Notes: generated by a model from the letters alone, not told the origin. DNA of 64,000 bases from Helopsaltes ochotensis (GCA_013400155.1 VXBM01000541.1:226912-290911); one strand, 5' to 3'. Numbered from the stretch's first letter, positions 38,501 through 47,675 are shown. Made by a program: numbers and translations.

Positions 38501-41500
38501 TAGTTATGATCCTATCTGTAAGGTTCACTCCTGTTTTCTGGAGAACAGGGATGGCAAAAGCAGGGTTTACCTACATGTACTATTAAAAACAGTTCACTCA
38601 ATTTTACAGTTGAAAAACAGTATTTAAAAAAAAAAGTAAGTCATACTTTTCTATGTGCCATGTACTCCTAAATGATGAGTTCCTGCAGCTCTGGTCAACA
38701 ACAAAAAATTCAACTTGAACTAACCTTTTTAACTGTTGACATATGGAATAAAAACTTATTTAGTTTAAGTGTTAACAGTAAAAACAAAACAAAACCTTTC
38801 ATATATAAGTGCATAAGATTAACACCTGGTTTTCAGCACTACTTATTTCTCAATATTTGGAAAACTCATATTATATATTCAGTAATTTATATTTAAAGCC
38901 TCTCTAAGTATGGCAGATTATCAATACTTGAAATGCCATTTCAGAGTTTTCTTTTCCGCCTGCTGTCATGACTGTATTAAAAACAACCAGCCTTTTACTA
39001 GCATCAAAATCAAAGGCACTTTTAGGTTTTTTTATTTTATTTTGGCACAGTCCACATCCAATTCAGCTTTCCACTTGTCAGAGAAACGTGCAAGAGAAGG
39101 TTAACCTAGGGAATACGCAATGTATTTTTAGAAACCCACTTGCTTTTAAACAATAATTAATAAATGTTTCTTCCAGGTGTGCAAAAAGAACCACTCCTGC
39201 CATTCAGACGTTTATTTGTATTGACATCACCAACACAGCTGCTTTTCAGATAATCCAGATGTATTCTAAGAACTGCAACTCCCTGGCAAGTCCTGAGAAG
39301 CAGGGGCCAAGTCCCCTGAGTTTCACTGTCAGGTGTTCATCACATGAGCAGAGGCAGGCACGGAGCAGAGGGCACTGGGCCCAAGAGGCTGCCAAGCCCC
39401 ACATCCTGGAAGGTAGCAGGCAGAAGCGATGCCGTGTGACTGCAGCGCATCTATGCTGCCGCCCAAAGTCAGCCGAGGCAGGGAGCAGGCTGCCAAAGAA
39501 GTCGGGAAGCTCTCAGCTGTCCCTGCCCACAAGCACAGCTCCCTCTGGGAAAGGGTACAGCCAGGGGCAGGCCTGGAGCAGCACATCTGCATGGCCGCAT
39601 GCTGGGCAGCCCTGGTTGAAGTGAGAAGATTCCTCTCTAACACTGATTATTTTTCATTAATATTCTTACAGCTTAGTGAGTATTTTTTTGAATCACCGTG
39701 ACCAATACGGAGCTGGGCTTTCTAGGTGTTCTTGGAGCTTCAACAGCAAATGCAAAAAACCACTTAATCACTATACCTTCCAGGCTTTTCCGTTCTGGCC
39801 CTAGGGATGCAAATCATAATGAGTGTGCACATTGTCCCACAAATTACAGCCTACAGCTCATCTCCTAAAACCATGTTTGATCATCTCACTGTGGAATTTT
39901 CAAAACCATTTTCGGAGCACGTTCATATTTTCTACAAATGATACTATAACCTAAAACAGGAAAAAACCCCAAACCAAAAAAACCCTACATATATTCATGT
40001 ATGGCCACTGGTTTCAAACTTACCTCTAAGCTTTTTTTATTCCCACTGAAGAGATCAAATGTGTGATCTACCTTTTCTAAAATATGTAAGATTTTTAAGC
40101 CTTCATATTCTAGGCTTCTTAAAAAAACCCTCCCAGACTTCACAAAGTTTAAAACTAAAAAGCACTTTGGTAATATTGAATAATATAAAACAAAACCATT
40201 GCCCAAGAAAGATTTTTTTTTTTCAGAAACTCTATTTTAAACTCTAATGTGCTGCCCGGGAGAGCAAAATCAAAGGCAATGCGGACAAAAGGTGAAATGA
40301 AAGTTCTAATCTACCAAGAAATTTAAAAACGGACACATTCTAATGAAAAGCTGCAATTTGCATGTTAACAGAAACAGACTATTTTTCAAAGGTAATAGGA
40401 ATATAAAAAAACCTAATTACCCCCAACCCCCCTATTCTCAAGGTTAGCAATATTTCAATGACCTTGAGCCTGGCCTTGGATTTATTAAGTATCAGCTCTG
40501 CAAAAAAAGCTTAATTTTCAATCCCTGTGTACAATTCAGTTTAAATAATGCTCCAGCTCCACTGAACTTTTTTTTTTTTAACTAGAATGGGGTTACACAG
40601 AGATCCCCAATCCAATCATGGAAGCCAGTTTTACAAATGGTCTTTTCTCCTTATCCTTCTCCATCCTTCCCATTTTGTTTAAACGTTTCTTTTCTAGACA
40701 GTGGGTTTCTGAACAGTTCAGCACATGCGGTTTAGGAATTACAGGGTGAGCGGGAGGGGGGGAATACAATTATCAGTACAATAACTGCCTTCTTACAAAG
40801 CCAGAGAAAATATAGTCTAAAATGGCTTTTCCTGGTTTAGACATTAGTCACTTAACATTTCTGGGCAGCTCTCTCAAGTAAATCACACTCTTCTCCCACT
40901 ATCCAACAGAAAATACCTTCAGAAAATGAAACAGCTCCTCCACCCCCCTTAAACCTTCTGTGTAGTCTTCGGATAGCACTGAGACAGCGATCTAGGTGCC
41001 AACACTGGGAAGACTTGAGTTTCGTAAGCACAATGTTACTTTACCGAGCACTTAGACAGACAGACACAGCCACAAACGTATTGGCAAATCTTCTGGAGCG
41101 AGACAAAACCACCCCAAATTAGATCCTGTATGATAACAACTGACTAAACAGCCTTACTCTGGAAGGCAGTCATTGCAGAACAATACTTTAGAACTCAGCA
41201 GAAAGCATTCACGATACAAGGGCTATGTGTAAACCAGTTACATTTATTCGAAATTTCGGATTATATTAAAAAAAGCTGTCATATCACATTAGCCCAGTCC
41301 CAAGAGATGATCAGGACACACAAGGTACGTCCCACTTCCCACATCCCACTCGGTGCATGGGGAAACAGACAACCGTTAATTCAACACGACGCTTCAACAA
41401 ACTAACACGCCTGCAAGAGTCAGTACAGACTGAATATGAGTACCGCATGCACAACATCTAAATTATCTCTAATTGCTGCCTACCCTCGGGTGCAGTATTC

Positions 41501-42329
41501 TCTCGTAAATTAAGAGCTGCACAGCATAACTGGAACTACTCTTTTCTAGCAGCTCTCCCAACTCCCTGCATTTTCGGGCGAGTGCCGGTTCAGACTTTCA
41601 AGCTGATCGCCATGCACCCCGACAAAAACTGCCGGAAGCTTTACACAGCAATACTCTTCACTGTGTGATCGCAGAGCAATCCGAAACCTCACCGTACACC
41701 TCGGATCTCCCTCTGGGTATGACTGCCTCCAGATGTTAAGCTTTTACTTGGCTGTTTAGGGTTTGTTTTTAAAAGAGTTTTTCCACTTGGGTCAATCCCA
41801 CGTTGCCTTTTAGAAAGCAGCAGCCGTACCCGCCTGTCGACCGACACGATGGTTTGGGCCAGAATACAGACAAATGTACAACGGCACAAAACCCCACCAT
41901 ACTCTACTGAAAGGGCTGTTGTCTTAGGGGGGATTTTTTTCGTTCGCCGTGTCCTCCCCTCGACGATCAGAATCTCGCAAGCTTGCGAGCCCCTCTACGG
42001 TGACCGCGCGGGAAGGCTCTCGCCGGGAGCGGATCTCCAGCAGCCGCAGGGCCGCCAGCGCGGCCACCCGGGGGGAGGGCAGTGCCCGGCTCCCCCCACG
42101 CCGCCGCTGACGGTCCCGGCGGCCCCGCCCCGCGGGGCTGCGAGGGAGGGCCTCGGGCCTGCTAATAACGGCGAACACCGCCCGGCCCGCCCGGTACCGC
42201 CGTGACCTCCGGGACGGCGACGGCTCCGCCCCCTCCTCCCCGCCCCGCCACGGCCGGGGCGCACTTACCGTCCCGGGACGTGCCCATGAGCTGATCCAGC
42301 ATGGCGCGCATCTGAGCCTGCGCCGACAT
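14385..42329 (-). CDS. LUC7L2: LUC7L2, U1 snRNP-associated splicing factor, 10 coding exons, 398 aa
   Basis: Exons, 5' to 3' on the minus strand: 42269-42329, 32485-32579, 23081-23179, 22091-22201, 21284-21427, 20069-20245, 17973-18064, 17080-17109, 15990-16184 and 14385-14577. Frame is open across every junction and all introns are GT-AG. The protein starts MSAQAQMRAMLDQLMGTSRD and ends SSEEREAGEI, which identifies LUC7L2 rather than LUC7L or LUC7L3. It has an N-terminal Luc7 zinc finger (residues about 34-46, Cys-rich, VCKSHLLNCCPHD), a coiled coil (about 85-170), a second C2H2-type finger (VCEVC...H...HF, about 191-210) and a C-terminal Arg/Ser domain from about 259. Human LUC7L2 has 392 residues. 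It acts in the nucleus with U1 snRNP in 5' splice-site selection. FMC1 lies 2.5 kb upstream on the same strand. Confidence 0.96.
14578..15989 (-). other. LUC7L2 intron 9, hosts an LTR-like repeat
   Basis: Intron of 1412 bp. It contains the repeat at 15638-15790 and a GC-richer stretch at about 15370-15637 that may belong to the same element. Confidence 0.6.
15638..15790 (+). repeat. LTR-like interspersed repeat, copy 2
   Basis: It matches 387-539 over its full 153 bp, in the same orientation. It ends GAGACA. The preceding 270 bp (from about 15370) have LTR-like composition, including CCCAACCCCCAC and AACAAATACC near the end, but no matching target duplication was found, so the 5' boundary is open. 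It lies antisense to LUC7L2. Confidence 0.72.
15990..16184 (-). CDS. LUC7L2: LUC7L2 coding exon 9 (RS domain)
   Basis: It encodes the densest RS/RD/RE repeats (for example HRHRSRSTSRSRSRS). The acceptor region TAGATCTAG holds two AGs 6 nt apart, both keeping frame. Confidence 0.94.
17080..17109 (-). CDS. LUC7L2: LUC7L2 coding exon 8, 30-nt microexon
   Basis: It encodes SRSHSKHAK with split Arg codons at both ends (phase 2 on each side), so skipping it keeps frame. The acceptor is TTTCAG|G and the donor AAAAG|GTATAT. Confidence 0.9.
17973..18064 (-). CDS. LUC7L2: LUC7L2 coding exon 7
   Basis: It encodes RIVADKQEKRNQERLKRREE and on to EKLR, a highly charged helix leading into the RS domain. 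The donor is AG|GTAGGG. Confidence 0.94.
18065..20068 (-). other. LUC7L2 intron 6
   Basis: AT-rich intron of 2004 bp. No repeat family or extra exon was recognised. Confidence 0.55.
20069..20245 (-). CDS. LUC7L2: LUC7L2 coding exon 6 (second zinc finger)
   Basis: It encodes EVYRNSMPASSFQQQKLRVC and on to REKLEELR, carrying the C-terminal C2H2-type finger of the Luc7 family. The acceptor is TTCTAG|GAA and the donor AGG|GTAAAT. Confidence 0.95.
21284..21427 (-). CDS. LUC7L2: LUC7L2 coding exon 5 (coiled coil)
   Basis: It encodes AERVHELNEEIGKLLAKVEQ and on to KKREAE, a heptad-like helical stretch. Phase 0 on both sides. Confidence 0.95.
22091..22201 (-). CDS. LUC7L2: LUC7L2 coding exon 4
   Basis: It encodes AMDHLQSFIADCDRRTEVAK and on to EVAAK. 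The donor is AAA|GTAAGC; phase 0 on both sides. Confidence 0.95.
23081..23179 (-). CDS. LUC7L2: LUC7L2 coding exon 3
   Basis: It encodes RMDLGECLKVHDLALRADYE and on to DFFFELD, ending the N-terminal Luc7 domain. The acceptor is TTTTCAG|AGA and the donor GAT|GTATGT. Confidence 0.95.
29700..29936. repeat. A/C-rich low-complexity tract
   Basis: About 240 bp made almost only of A and C, starting as AAACAAAAC and CCAA repeats and ending in C-runs. The LUC7L2 transcript reads it as U/G-rich, with four G-runs at 29905-29936. Confidence 0.9.
31211..31305 (+). repeat. Degenerate short tandem repeat
   Basis: AAACTGGACCACAA occurs three times within about 75 bp, and ATTCATGTCAAA twice, suggesting a decayed minisatellite. 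Confidence 0.6.
32485..32579 (-). CDS. LUC7L2: LUC7L2 coding exon 2 (first zinc finger)
   Basis: It completes Gly21 and encodes DTTRQRIKFSDDRVCKSHLL and on to VLSGT, with the N-terminal Luc7 finger residues. The acceptor is TTGCAG|GT and the donor ACT|GTATGT. Confidence 0.95.
34279..34311 (-). other. Candidate 33-nt cassette exon of LUC7L2
   Basis: On the minus strand the stretch lies between an acceptor-like CTGCAAG and a consensus donor GTGAGT. It has several CpGs in an AT-rich intron. Placed between exons 1 and 2 (phase 1) it adds 11 codons without a stop, ending in PHSPSR. Its use is not shown by the sequence. Confidence 0.3.
39250..39640. other. GC-rich island in LUC7L2 intron 1, origin unknown
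   Basis: About 390 bp stand out from the AT-rich surroundings by GC content. A 121-codon open frame on plus (39259-39624) and a 104-codon frame on minus (39329-39643) run through it, but neither resembles a protein I know. It could be an old transposable-element fragment or a regulatory element. Confidence 0.35.
42269..42329 (-). CDS. LUC7L2: LUC7L2 coding exon 1
   Basis: It encodes MSAQAQMRAMLDQLMGTSRD and the first base of Gly21. The donor is GACG|GTAAGTG. The start codon sits 97 bp from the assembly gap. Confidence 0.96.
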
Positions 42330-42426
42330 CTTGAGCGCGAGAGGGCCGGCGCGGCCCGGCCGAGTCACGCCGACAGCGGCCTGCAAGGCCCGAGGCGCGG
42401 CGGGCGCTCGGCCCTGCCCCTCGCGT

Positions 42427-42644
42427 NNNNNNNNNNNNNNNNNNNNNNNNNNNNNNNNNNNNNNNNNNNNNNNNNNNNNNNNNNNNNNNNNNNNNNNNNN
42501 NNNNNNNNNNNNNNNNNNNNNNNNNNNNNNNNNNNNNNNNNNNNNNNNNNNNNNNNNNNNNNNNNNNNNNNNNNNNNNNNNNNNNNNNNNNNNNNNNNNN
42601 NNNNNNNNNNNNNNNNNNNNNNNNNNNNNNNNNNNNNNNNNNNN
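42427..42644. other. Assembly gap, 218 N
   Basis: A run of unknown bases interrupts a very GC-rich sequence, a typical dropout site in bird assemblies. Open frames drawn through it are meaningless. Confidence 1.
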
Positions 42645-42764
42645 CCCGAGCGGCCCCGGGGGAGCGGCGGGAGGACGGCGCCCGCCCGGGGACAATCCCA
42701 TCTTGCACTGGCGGGCAGCACCACTGCAGCGGCTCCTGCTTCTCTCGAGTGCCGCGTGCAGTCG

Positions 42765-44770
42765 TGGTGAGACAAGTTACTGTAATGCCCCGCTTATTGG
42801 ACAACCTCCCTTAAAACTGAGGCTACCGCCATGTGTGGCTGATCATTCCACTTACAGGGCACCAATATCCATTAAAAAAAAGGGAGAAAAGTCACTAATT
42901 TTACCCATTCTGACGCCTGCATTTTGTGATTCTCCCTTTGCCAACCGTCCTGTTGCCATCTAGTGCCCAAAGCCCGTCACAAAGATCAGTCCACAAGCGT
43001 TGTCGCGTTCAAGGTTAGCTCCACACGAGTGAAAAAAGGCAACACACAACCACCGCTAACAATTAACTCCCTCACCCTAATTATCTGTATTTCAGAAGGC
43101 CTTGCAGAGAAGATGCTCTTCTGTAACACATTCAGGAAAAGATTCTCTACTCAGGGCCCTTCAGCTAATTAGAGTATGACCTGGCTTTGCTTTTTATTTA
43201 AAAATCTAAATTTACTTCTGTTAGTCATCACTTTGGATTGAAGGGGAAGTAAATGGAAGAGACATCAAGGGAAGTAAATGGAAGAGACATCAATGCTTGC
43301 TAGAACTGCCAGTACCTTGGTATGCTTAGGAGAGATTGAGAAATTTTAGCAACTATTTACACCAACACCATACACACTTTAGTTCCTTCTACTCTTTAAA
43401 GAGCATTTGTGTCTGGCCAAATGATCACCTTTTTTTTTTCCTTTTTCTTTTTTTTAATTTTCTTTCTCAAGCCATATTCTATAGAATGCAGCAGTTTTCA
43501 TTAAATAACCCAGAACCAAGCAGTGTGTCACAGCCATTCTCAGTGTACGGTGACATTCCACAACTCTGACCTACTGAGCTGAAAATAGGTTGATACTTTC
43601 CCACCCATTATATCAACGCTTAAAAAAAAAAAAACACAACAAAAAAACCCCACCACTGTTGACTAGTGAGACACTGTAAGACTTGCAAACTAGAATTTTG
43701 GTCAACAGAAGCCTAAAACTTGTAGTTCACATCTCCTTGCCTTACCTAAGCAGCCCAAATATCCCCAGTTTCAAGGATCCATTGTGCCTATCCACTATAC
43801 TGTGGGGATTAAACTATCCCCAAGTTTTAAGGACAGAGGAAGGAAGAAGTAGACTTAGATGAACTAATTCTATTTACAATGCTTTTCTGACAGAACACTT
43901 TGTTTCCCCTGGCAGTAAAAAAAAAAAAAAACCAAGAAACACATTTCTGAGAGTTGCTTCAAGCTTCTCCCCAGGTAAACCTCACATTTTAGCCATTTAA
44001 AGTCATTCTTGTTATAGATTTCTCATGTATCTTGCATACAATTCAACACTCTTCGGTGAAAAGCAACAACTCAAGACCTTCTTTTATAAAAAGAAACTTG
44101 CTGTTTCAGATTTGTGAGATGAATGAGAAAACACAGTCCCATTTGTGTACCTCGTGTGACTGGCTACAGTTCCCTTCAGCTTTTCTGAGAGTGTGTCAGG
44201 GCAGCACTGAAGGAAGCTGGCAGTCACACAGTCTCGGGGACACTGAGAAACACGTAACTCATTAAGAATTCATCTCTCTGAATTGCTACTGCTCACTCAC
44301 CGTCATGGAAAAAAATTTTTAAAAACATCTTTAAGATGGAGGAGGTTTGTGCTACTGCAGTGCTTGCCAGAATCCACAGATCCTCCACAGAAGAAACCTT
44401 TGTTTTCTTGAGTGAGTAGGGAAGTACACACACACAGATTATGGCTGGAAAATGCATCAGTAAACACTAGACAAATTCTCTCAAGTACCGCTTTTGAATC
44501 ACACGGGGGAACTACGAAGCCCTGCCTGCAACCCCTCAGACAAGCAGTTCAGCAGTGAAGGCTGACATGTTTTTCCACTACAAACAACGTCTCTGTCAAC
44601 CCTTGGAAGAGTGCCCGTCATAGCACACATTCACAAGGACAGGACAGACATGTGGGAAGCCTGATAACGGGAGAGGGGGTTGCTTGTTTCCAGTTACGGC
44701 TTTCACACACCATAACCTAAAACTGACAAAAGGCACCTGCTACGAAAACCCAGCCCATTCCAGTAGCTCT
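42765..44770. other. Intergenic between LUC7L2 and FMC1
   Basis: About 2 kb, AT-rich, with T-rich and A-rich runs (43431-43470, 43620-43650) and the tandem duplication at 43244-43293. No gene was recognised. Confidence 0.5.
43244..43293 (+). repeat. Perfect 25-bp tandem duplication
   Basis: GGGAAGTAAATGGAAGAGAC plus CATCAA-like end repeats exactly twice (43244-43268 and 43269-43293), which suggests a recent duplication. Confidence 0.9.
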
Positions 44771-44775
44771 AGGTA

Positions 44776-44785
44776 TTTATTTATT
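44776..44785 (-). terminator. FMC1: FMC1 poly(A) signal, overlapping pair
   Basis: On the minus strand two overlapping AATAAA hexamers start 33-37 nt after the FMC1 stop, so the 3'UTR is very short. Confidence 0.8.
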
Positions 44786-44817
44786 GAGGAATAAACATCG
44801 AACACAGCAGTCCGGTC

Positions 44818-45012
44818 TCAGCCCTTCCCTCCCGGCTGCTGAGGCAGTCTGAAGCCCACCAGTCCGGCGACCTCTTGGGGCGAGCGCTCGCCCCTGCCGT
44901 GGTACTCGCGGTGCAGGGCCTCGTGCTCCCGGACGCTGCGGAGCAGGCACAGGTAGGTGGCGGCCTGGAAGTGCAGCTCCTGCTGGGCCCGGCACAGCTT
45001 CTCGCTGGTCAC
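44818..45012 (-). CDS. FMC1: FMC1 coding exon 2 with stop
   Basis: It encodes residues 44-107, starting VTSEKL; TGA at 44818-44820. The acceptor is CCGCAG|GTG. Confidence 0.95.
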   Translation of the reverse strand: MTSEKLCRAQQELHFQAATYLCLLRSVREHEALHREYHGRGERSPQEVAGLVGFRLPQQPGGKG

Positions 45013-45235
45013 CTGCGGAGAGCGGCGGTCAGGAGGGCCCCGAGGCGTCGCCGAGCCCCGGGGGCTCCCTGGCCAGGGGTGGGTGGGGGAAGGAAGGCGC
45101 GCGTACCCGGTGCGCGCGGAAGGCCGCCAGCACGTGCCGATAGGCGGGGCTGTCCCGGTAGGAGCGGCCGGCGGCGCGGCGCAGCTCGCGCAGGAGCTCG
45201 CGCAGGGTGCGCAGCGGGGCTCCCAGCGCCGCCAT
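44818..45235 (-). CDS. FMC1: FMC1, mitochondrial ATP synthase assembly factor, 2 exons, 107 aa
   Basis: Exons are 45107-45235 and 44818-45012, separated by a 94-bp GT-AG intron in phase 0. The protein starts MAALGAPLRTLRELLRELRR and continues AYRHVLAAFRAHR, VTSEKLCRAQQELHFQAATY, ending LPQQPGGKG. This matches vertebrate FMC1 (formerly C7orf55; human 113 residues). The N-terminal basic amphipathic helix with an LRELL...LRR pattern is LYR-like and suits mitochondrial import. By homology to yeast Fmc1 it helps assemble the F1 part of ATP synthase together with ATPAF2 in the matrix. The gene is embedded in a CpG island with a CCAAT box at 45263-45267, 28 bp before the start codon. In humans FMC1-LUC7L2 read-through transcripts are annotated; the same tandem order is seen here. 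Confidence 0.95.
45107..45235 (-). CDS. FMC1: FMC1 coding exon 1
   Basis: It encodes residues 1-43 ending FRAHR. The donor is CGG|GTACGC. Confidence 0.95.
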
Positions 45236-45314
45236 CTTCTGAGCCGCGCGCGGGCGCGCCGGCCAATCCAGCGCCGCCGCCGGACCTCGCCCTGGTCCCC
45301 CGGCAGTGCGGGCG

Positions 45315-45388
45315 GTCGAGCGCCGAGCGAATGATCATCTCCTCTTACTCTCTGCCACCCTCCCCTGCTATTGCGATCGGCGCTCGAC
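45315..45388. repeat. Inverted repeat in the FMC1 upstream region
   Basis: GTCGAGCGCCGA (45315-45326) is perfectly inverted as TCGGCGCTCGAC (45377-45388), and a near copy GTCGAGCGGCGAG follows from about 45400. They lie 80-165 bp upstream of the FMC1 start codon and could be binding sites. Confidence 0.5.
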
Positions 45389-45710
45389 AAGCGCCGGTGG
45401 TCGAGCGGCGAGGCCGGAGCGTGCCCGCTGCACGCCTCGCGCTGGGCCCTACGCCTCGACGCCGGCCTGTGGTAAGGGAGCGGGGGCACCGGGAGCCCTC
45501 CGAACGACGCATCATACGGCGGGGAAACCGAGTTGGTTTCCCGAGTTGGGCCGCGGGCCCGTCCCGCGAGTTTCTGGGATCTGCAGTTTAAAAGGGGCTA
45601 CGGGTTTCGCTGGCGCCAGGAGTGGACGCCCAAGAAGAAACCCAGGAGCCGCAGACCTGAGGCAGCTGGCGGCTCACCGGCGTCAGGAGAGGCGGCATGG
45701 TTAAAAATGC

Positions 45711-45718
45711 AAAAAAAA
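45711..45718 (-). terminator. RNA polymerase III terminator of the tRNA gene
   Basis: A run of eight T on the transcribed strand starts 7 nt past the tRNA 3' end. Confidence 0.85.
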
Positions 45719-45724
45719 GCCACC

Positions 45725-45797
45725 CACCCCAGATGGGACTCGAACCCACAATCCCTGGCTTAGGAGGCCAATGCCTTATCCATTAGGCCACTGGGGC
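45725..45797 (-). tRNA. tRNA-Arg, anticodon CCU
   Basis: The 73-nt gene folds as a full cloverleaf: acceptor GCCCCAG pairs with CTGGGGT (one G-U at the end), and the anticodon loop is CTCCTAA with anticodon CCT. The A box (TGGCCTAATGG) and B box (GGTTCGAGTCC) are intact. There is no intron and CCA is not encoded, as expected for a nuclear gene. It reads AGG codons. From memory, a tRNA-Arg-CCT gene also sits just upstream of human FMC1, so this is probably an ancient syntenic copy. Confidence 0.97.
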
Positions 45798-46170
45798 TGC
45801 CGCGGGAAATGGGTAGCTGTGTTCGTAGTTATCTCCTGTCCCCGCCCCCTTTTCTGGCGCACATCGCACGCCGCTGATTGGGCAGCGCCGCCCGGAGCCC
45901 CGGGAGCCGCGGCCAGGCGGGGCCACGGTCCCTCAATGGCCTCCCGGAACAACGCGGGATTCCCGCGGGGAAGTGCTCCCTTCCATACCGAACCTTTGGC
46001 GGTTTCCAAACGCTGGTCCTTGCACACAGTGTTACCCTTCCCCGTGTGGTTGCCCTGATTGAAGGAGGCCACCACCCCCAACACAGAAAAACCCGACAAA
46101 AAAGCCCCAAGAGGGCCAACCCTTGTTTTTAGGAGAAATCAAAGACACAGGGCTAATATGTACATTCCTC

Positions 46171-46176
46171 TTTATT
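46171..46176 (-). terminator. UBN2: Distal poly(A) signal, probably UBN2
   Basis: On the minus strand ATTAAATAAA precedes AGAGG and a pyrimidine/GT mix. It would end a UBN2 3'UTR of about 9.3 kb. UBN2 is known, from memory, for a very long 3'UTR. An unrecognised gene could use it instead. Confidence 0.45.
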
Positions 46177-46957
46177 TAATACAGCACAGACACGTGACAC
46201 ATAAAAAAACAGAAAAGTACACTCATGAAAAAGCCTGTCGCAGTCAGGGACAGGGAACAGCTACGCCGAATTGAGTAAGGCTCCTACTGCAGAACGGGTC
46301 TGCCGGCAAGGGTGGATCCCAGAGCAAAGTTCTGCCAACAAAAGCTTGCGCTCCTTTCAGGAAAGCAGAAAAGGGCAAGTCCCTTCCGGAACAGGTGAAG
46401 GCAGCGTTACCTGCAAGGTTTGCAGGATACGAACCCCATGACTGTGTTTTTGGATCAGAGCACTGATAAAATGAAATGCTCTCCAGTTATTCTAGCAGAA
46501 GGCCAGTAGTCCTGACCTCTGAAAGCATTGGGCTGCTCAGGGATAGGAAACCTGAGTACCTGGAAGGAGGGAAAATGTCAAGTAGTCATACAGAAGAGAG
46601 TTAAAATTAGCCCCGTGACAGGGCTCTGCAAGCCACAACTGGGAATGTGCGGGGAACTAACCGGCTTCCCAACTAACGAAAGACTAACAGCCATTAAACT
46701 GACCAGAACAATATACGCATTTGGAACTGATGCGAGCTTTTGAAGCAGCAGCTTCTTCCTTTTCCTGCTTCAGTTCAGGATGGAGATAAAGCAGGCACCA
46801 GTTCCACTGGCAAAGAGCCTTACATACTTTTAAAAAATTAAAATACAAAAAAGGGAGACAGGTGTATTTACAAAATCCATGGCTGGTACAGTACATCATT
46901 TTTAAGACACACTAAATGCTACAATCTTTCAGGTCCTGAGATTATTACAAAAAACCC

Positions 46958-46986
46958 CCTCCAAAAAAAAAAAAAAAAAACAAAAA

Positions 46987-47019
<33 letters not shown>

Positions 47020-47080
47020 AAAAACAAACCCAACAAAAAATAAACAAAACCAAAACCAAACAAACCAACCCTAACAACTC
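46958..47080. repeat. A-rich low-complexity tract
   Basis: Long A-runs broken by single C, grading into AAACC-type repeats. No upstream retrocopy was recognised, so it is not clearly a retroposon tail. Confidence 0.85.
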
Positions 47081-47675
47081 AAAAACTTGTGTTCAGGTCC
47101 AGTTTTTTAAGGAGAGAGGAAAGAAACCACACATTTAAAACACAGTATCCCTTGAAGTTATTGGAACACACCTCCCTAAAAAAACCATACGAAAGTGGTG
47201 CTTACGACACAAATGTAGCTGCATTTGGTTGTTCAGGCTTGTTGTCACAAGAGGGGAGCATTTCACGGGAGAGTTTCCCTGGAGAGCTCATCAGGTAAGC
47301 ACAAGGCTGTTGGGATCCTCTCTCCATCCTGTAATTCCAGACAAAGGCCTGGAATGTTCGAGTGTTGAAAGGAGGAAGTTGACCTGGTAAAAATTCATGC
47401 TGGACTGAGTAAAGCATCACAGGGATCACCAACTCAAACAGGTTTGCCATCTCGTAGTAACTGCACTCTCCTTTGTTTGAAGCTGAGGAATGCAAAGAAT
47501 TCTAGCTGTGATTTAACACCTGTTGATAACAAAAAAAAATTCCTCCAGCTTTTCGTTCTGAGCTCCCCAGTGAAAAGTAGCTAAACAGTTTCTCAGTCCT
47601 TCATTGTCTGGGGGATCACAGCAAGTCAGGTAGAATTAAACTGGCTATATCCAAAGTTGCTTTTATATATGAGTA

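Larger units (their letters stand above)
32580..42268 (-). other. LUC7L2 intron 1
   Basis: Intron of 9689 bp. It holds a CpG-dense 33-nt exon candidate (34279-34311) and a GC-rich island of unknown origin at about 39250-39640. The remainder is AT-rich with nothing recognised. Confidence 0.6.
41930..42760. promoter_or_regulatory. LUC7L2: CpG island promoter of LUC7L2
   Basis: Dense CpG and high GC surround the first coding exon on both sides of the assembly gap. It contains the probable 5'UTR and transcription start, but the start itself may lie in the missing bases. Confidence 0.8.
44820..46000. promoter_or_regulatory. CpG island spanning FMC1, its promoter and the tRNA gene
   Basis: High GC and CpG density run through FMC1, its upstream region and the tRNA-Arg gene. 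It contains CCAAT boxes in inverted setting (45263-45267 and near 45875) and an inverted repeat at 45315-45388. Confidence 0.75.

Noticed and set aside
14385..42329. LUC7L or LUC7L3 instead of LUC7L2
   Set aside because: The MSAQAQMRAMLDQLMGTSRD start, the AGEI end with LUC7L2-type RS domain and the neighbouring FMC1 and UBN2 all fit LUC7L2.
42162..42963. Long open frames across the N run on both strands
   Set aside because: They exist only because unknown bases contain no stop codons; surrounding frames are CpG-island noise.
44875..45704. Large plus-strand frames of 238 and 132 codons over FMC1
   Set aside because: GC-rich sequence lacks stops; these are shadows of FMC1 and its promoter island.
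46958..47080. Poly(A) tail of a processed pseudogene
   Set aside because: No coding remnant or target duplication lies beside the A-run; low complexity is simpler.
47202..47495. 97-codon minus-strand open frame (…YYEMANLFELVIPVMLYS…)
   Set aside because: It looks protein-like, but it matches no family I know, its upstream phase fits none of the neighbouring exon candidates, and one open frame of this size is expected by chance in many kilobases.
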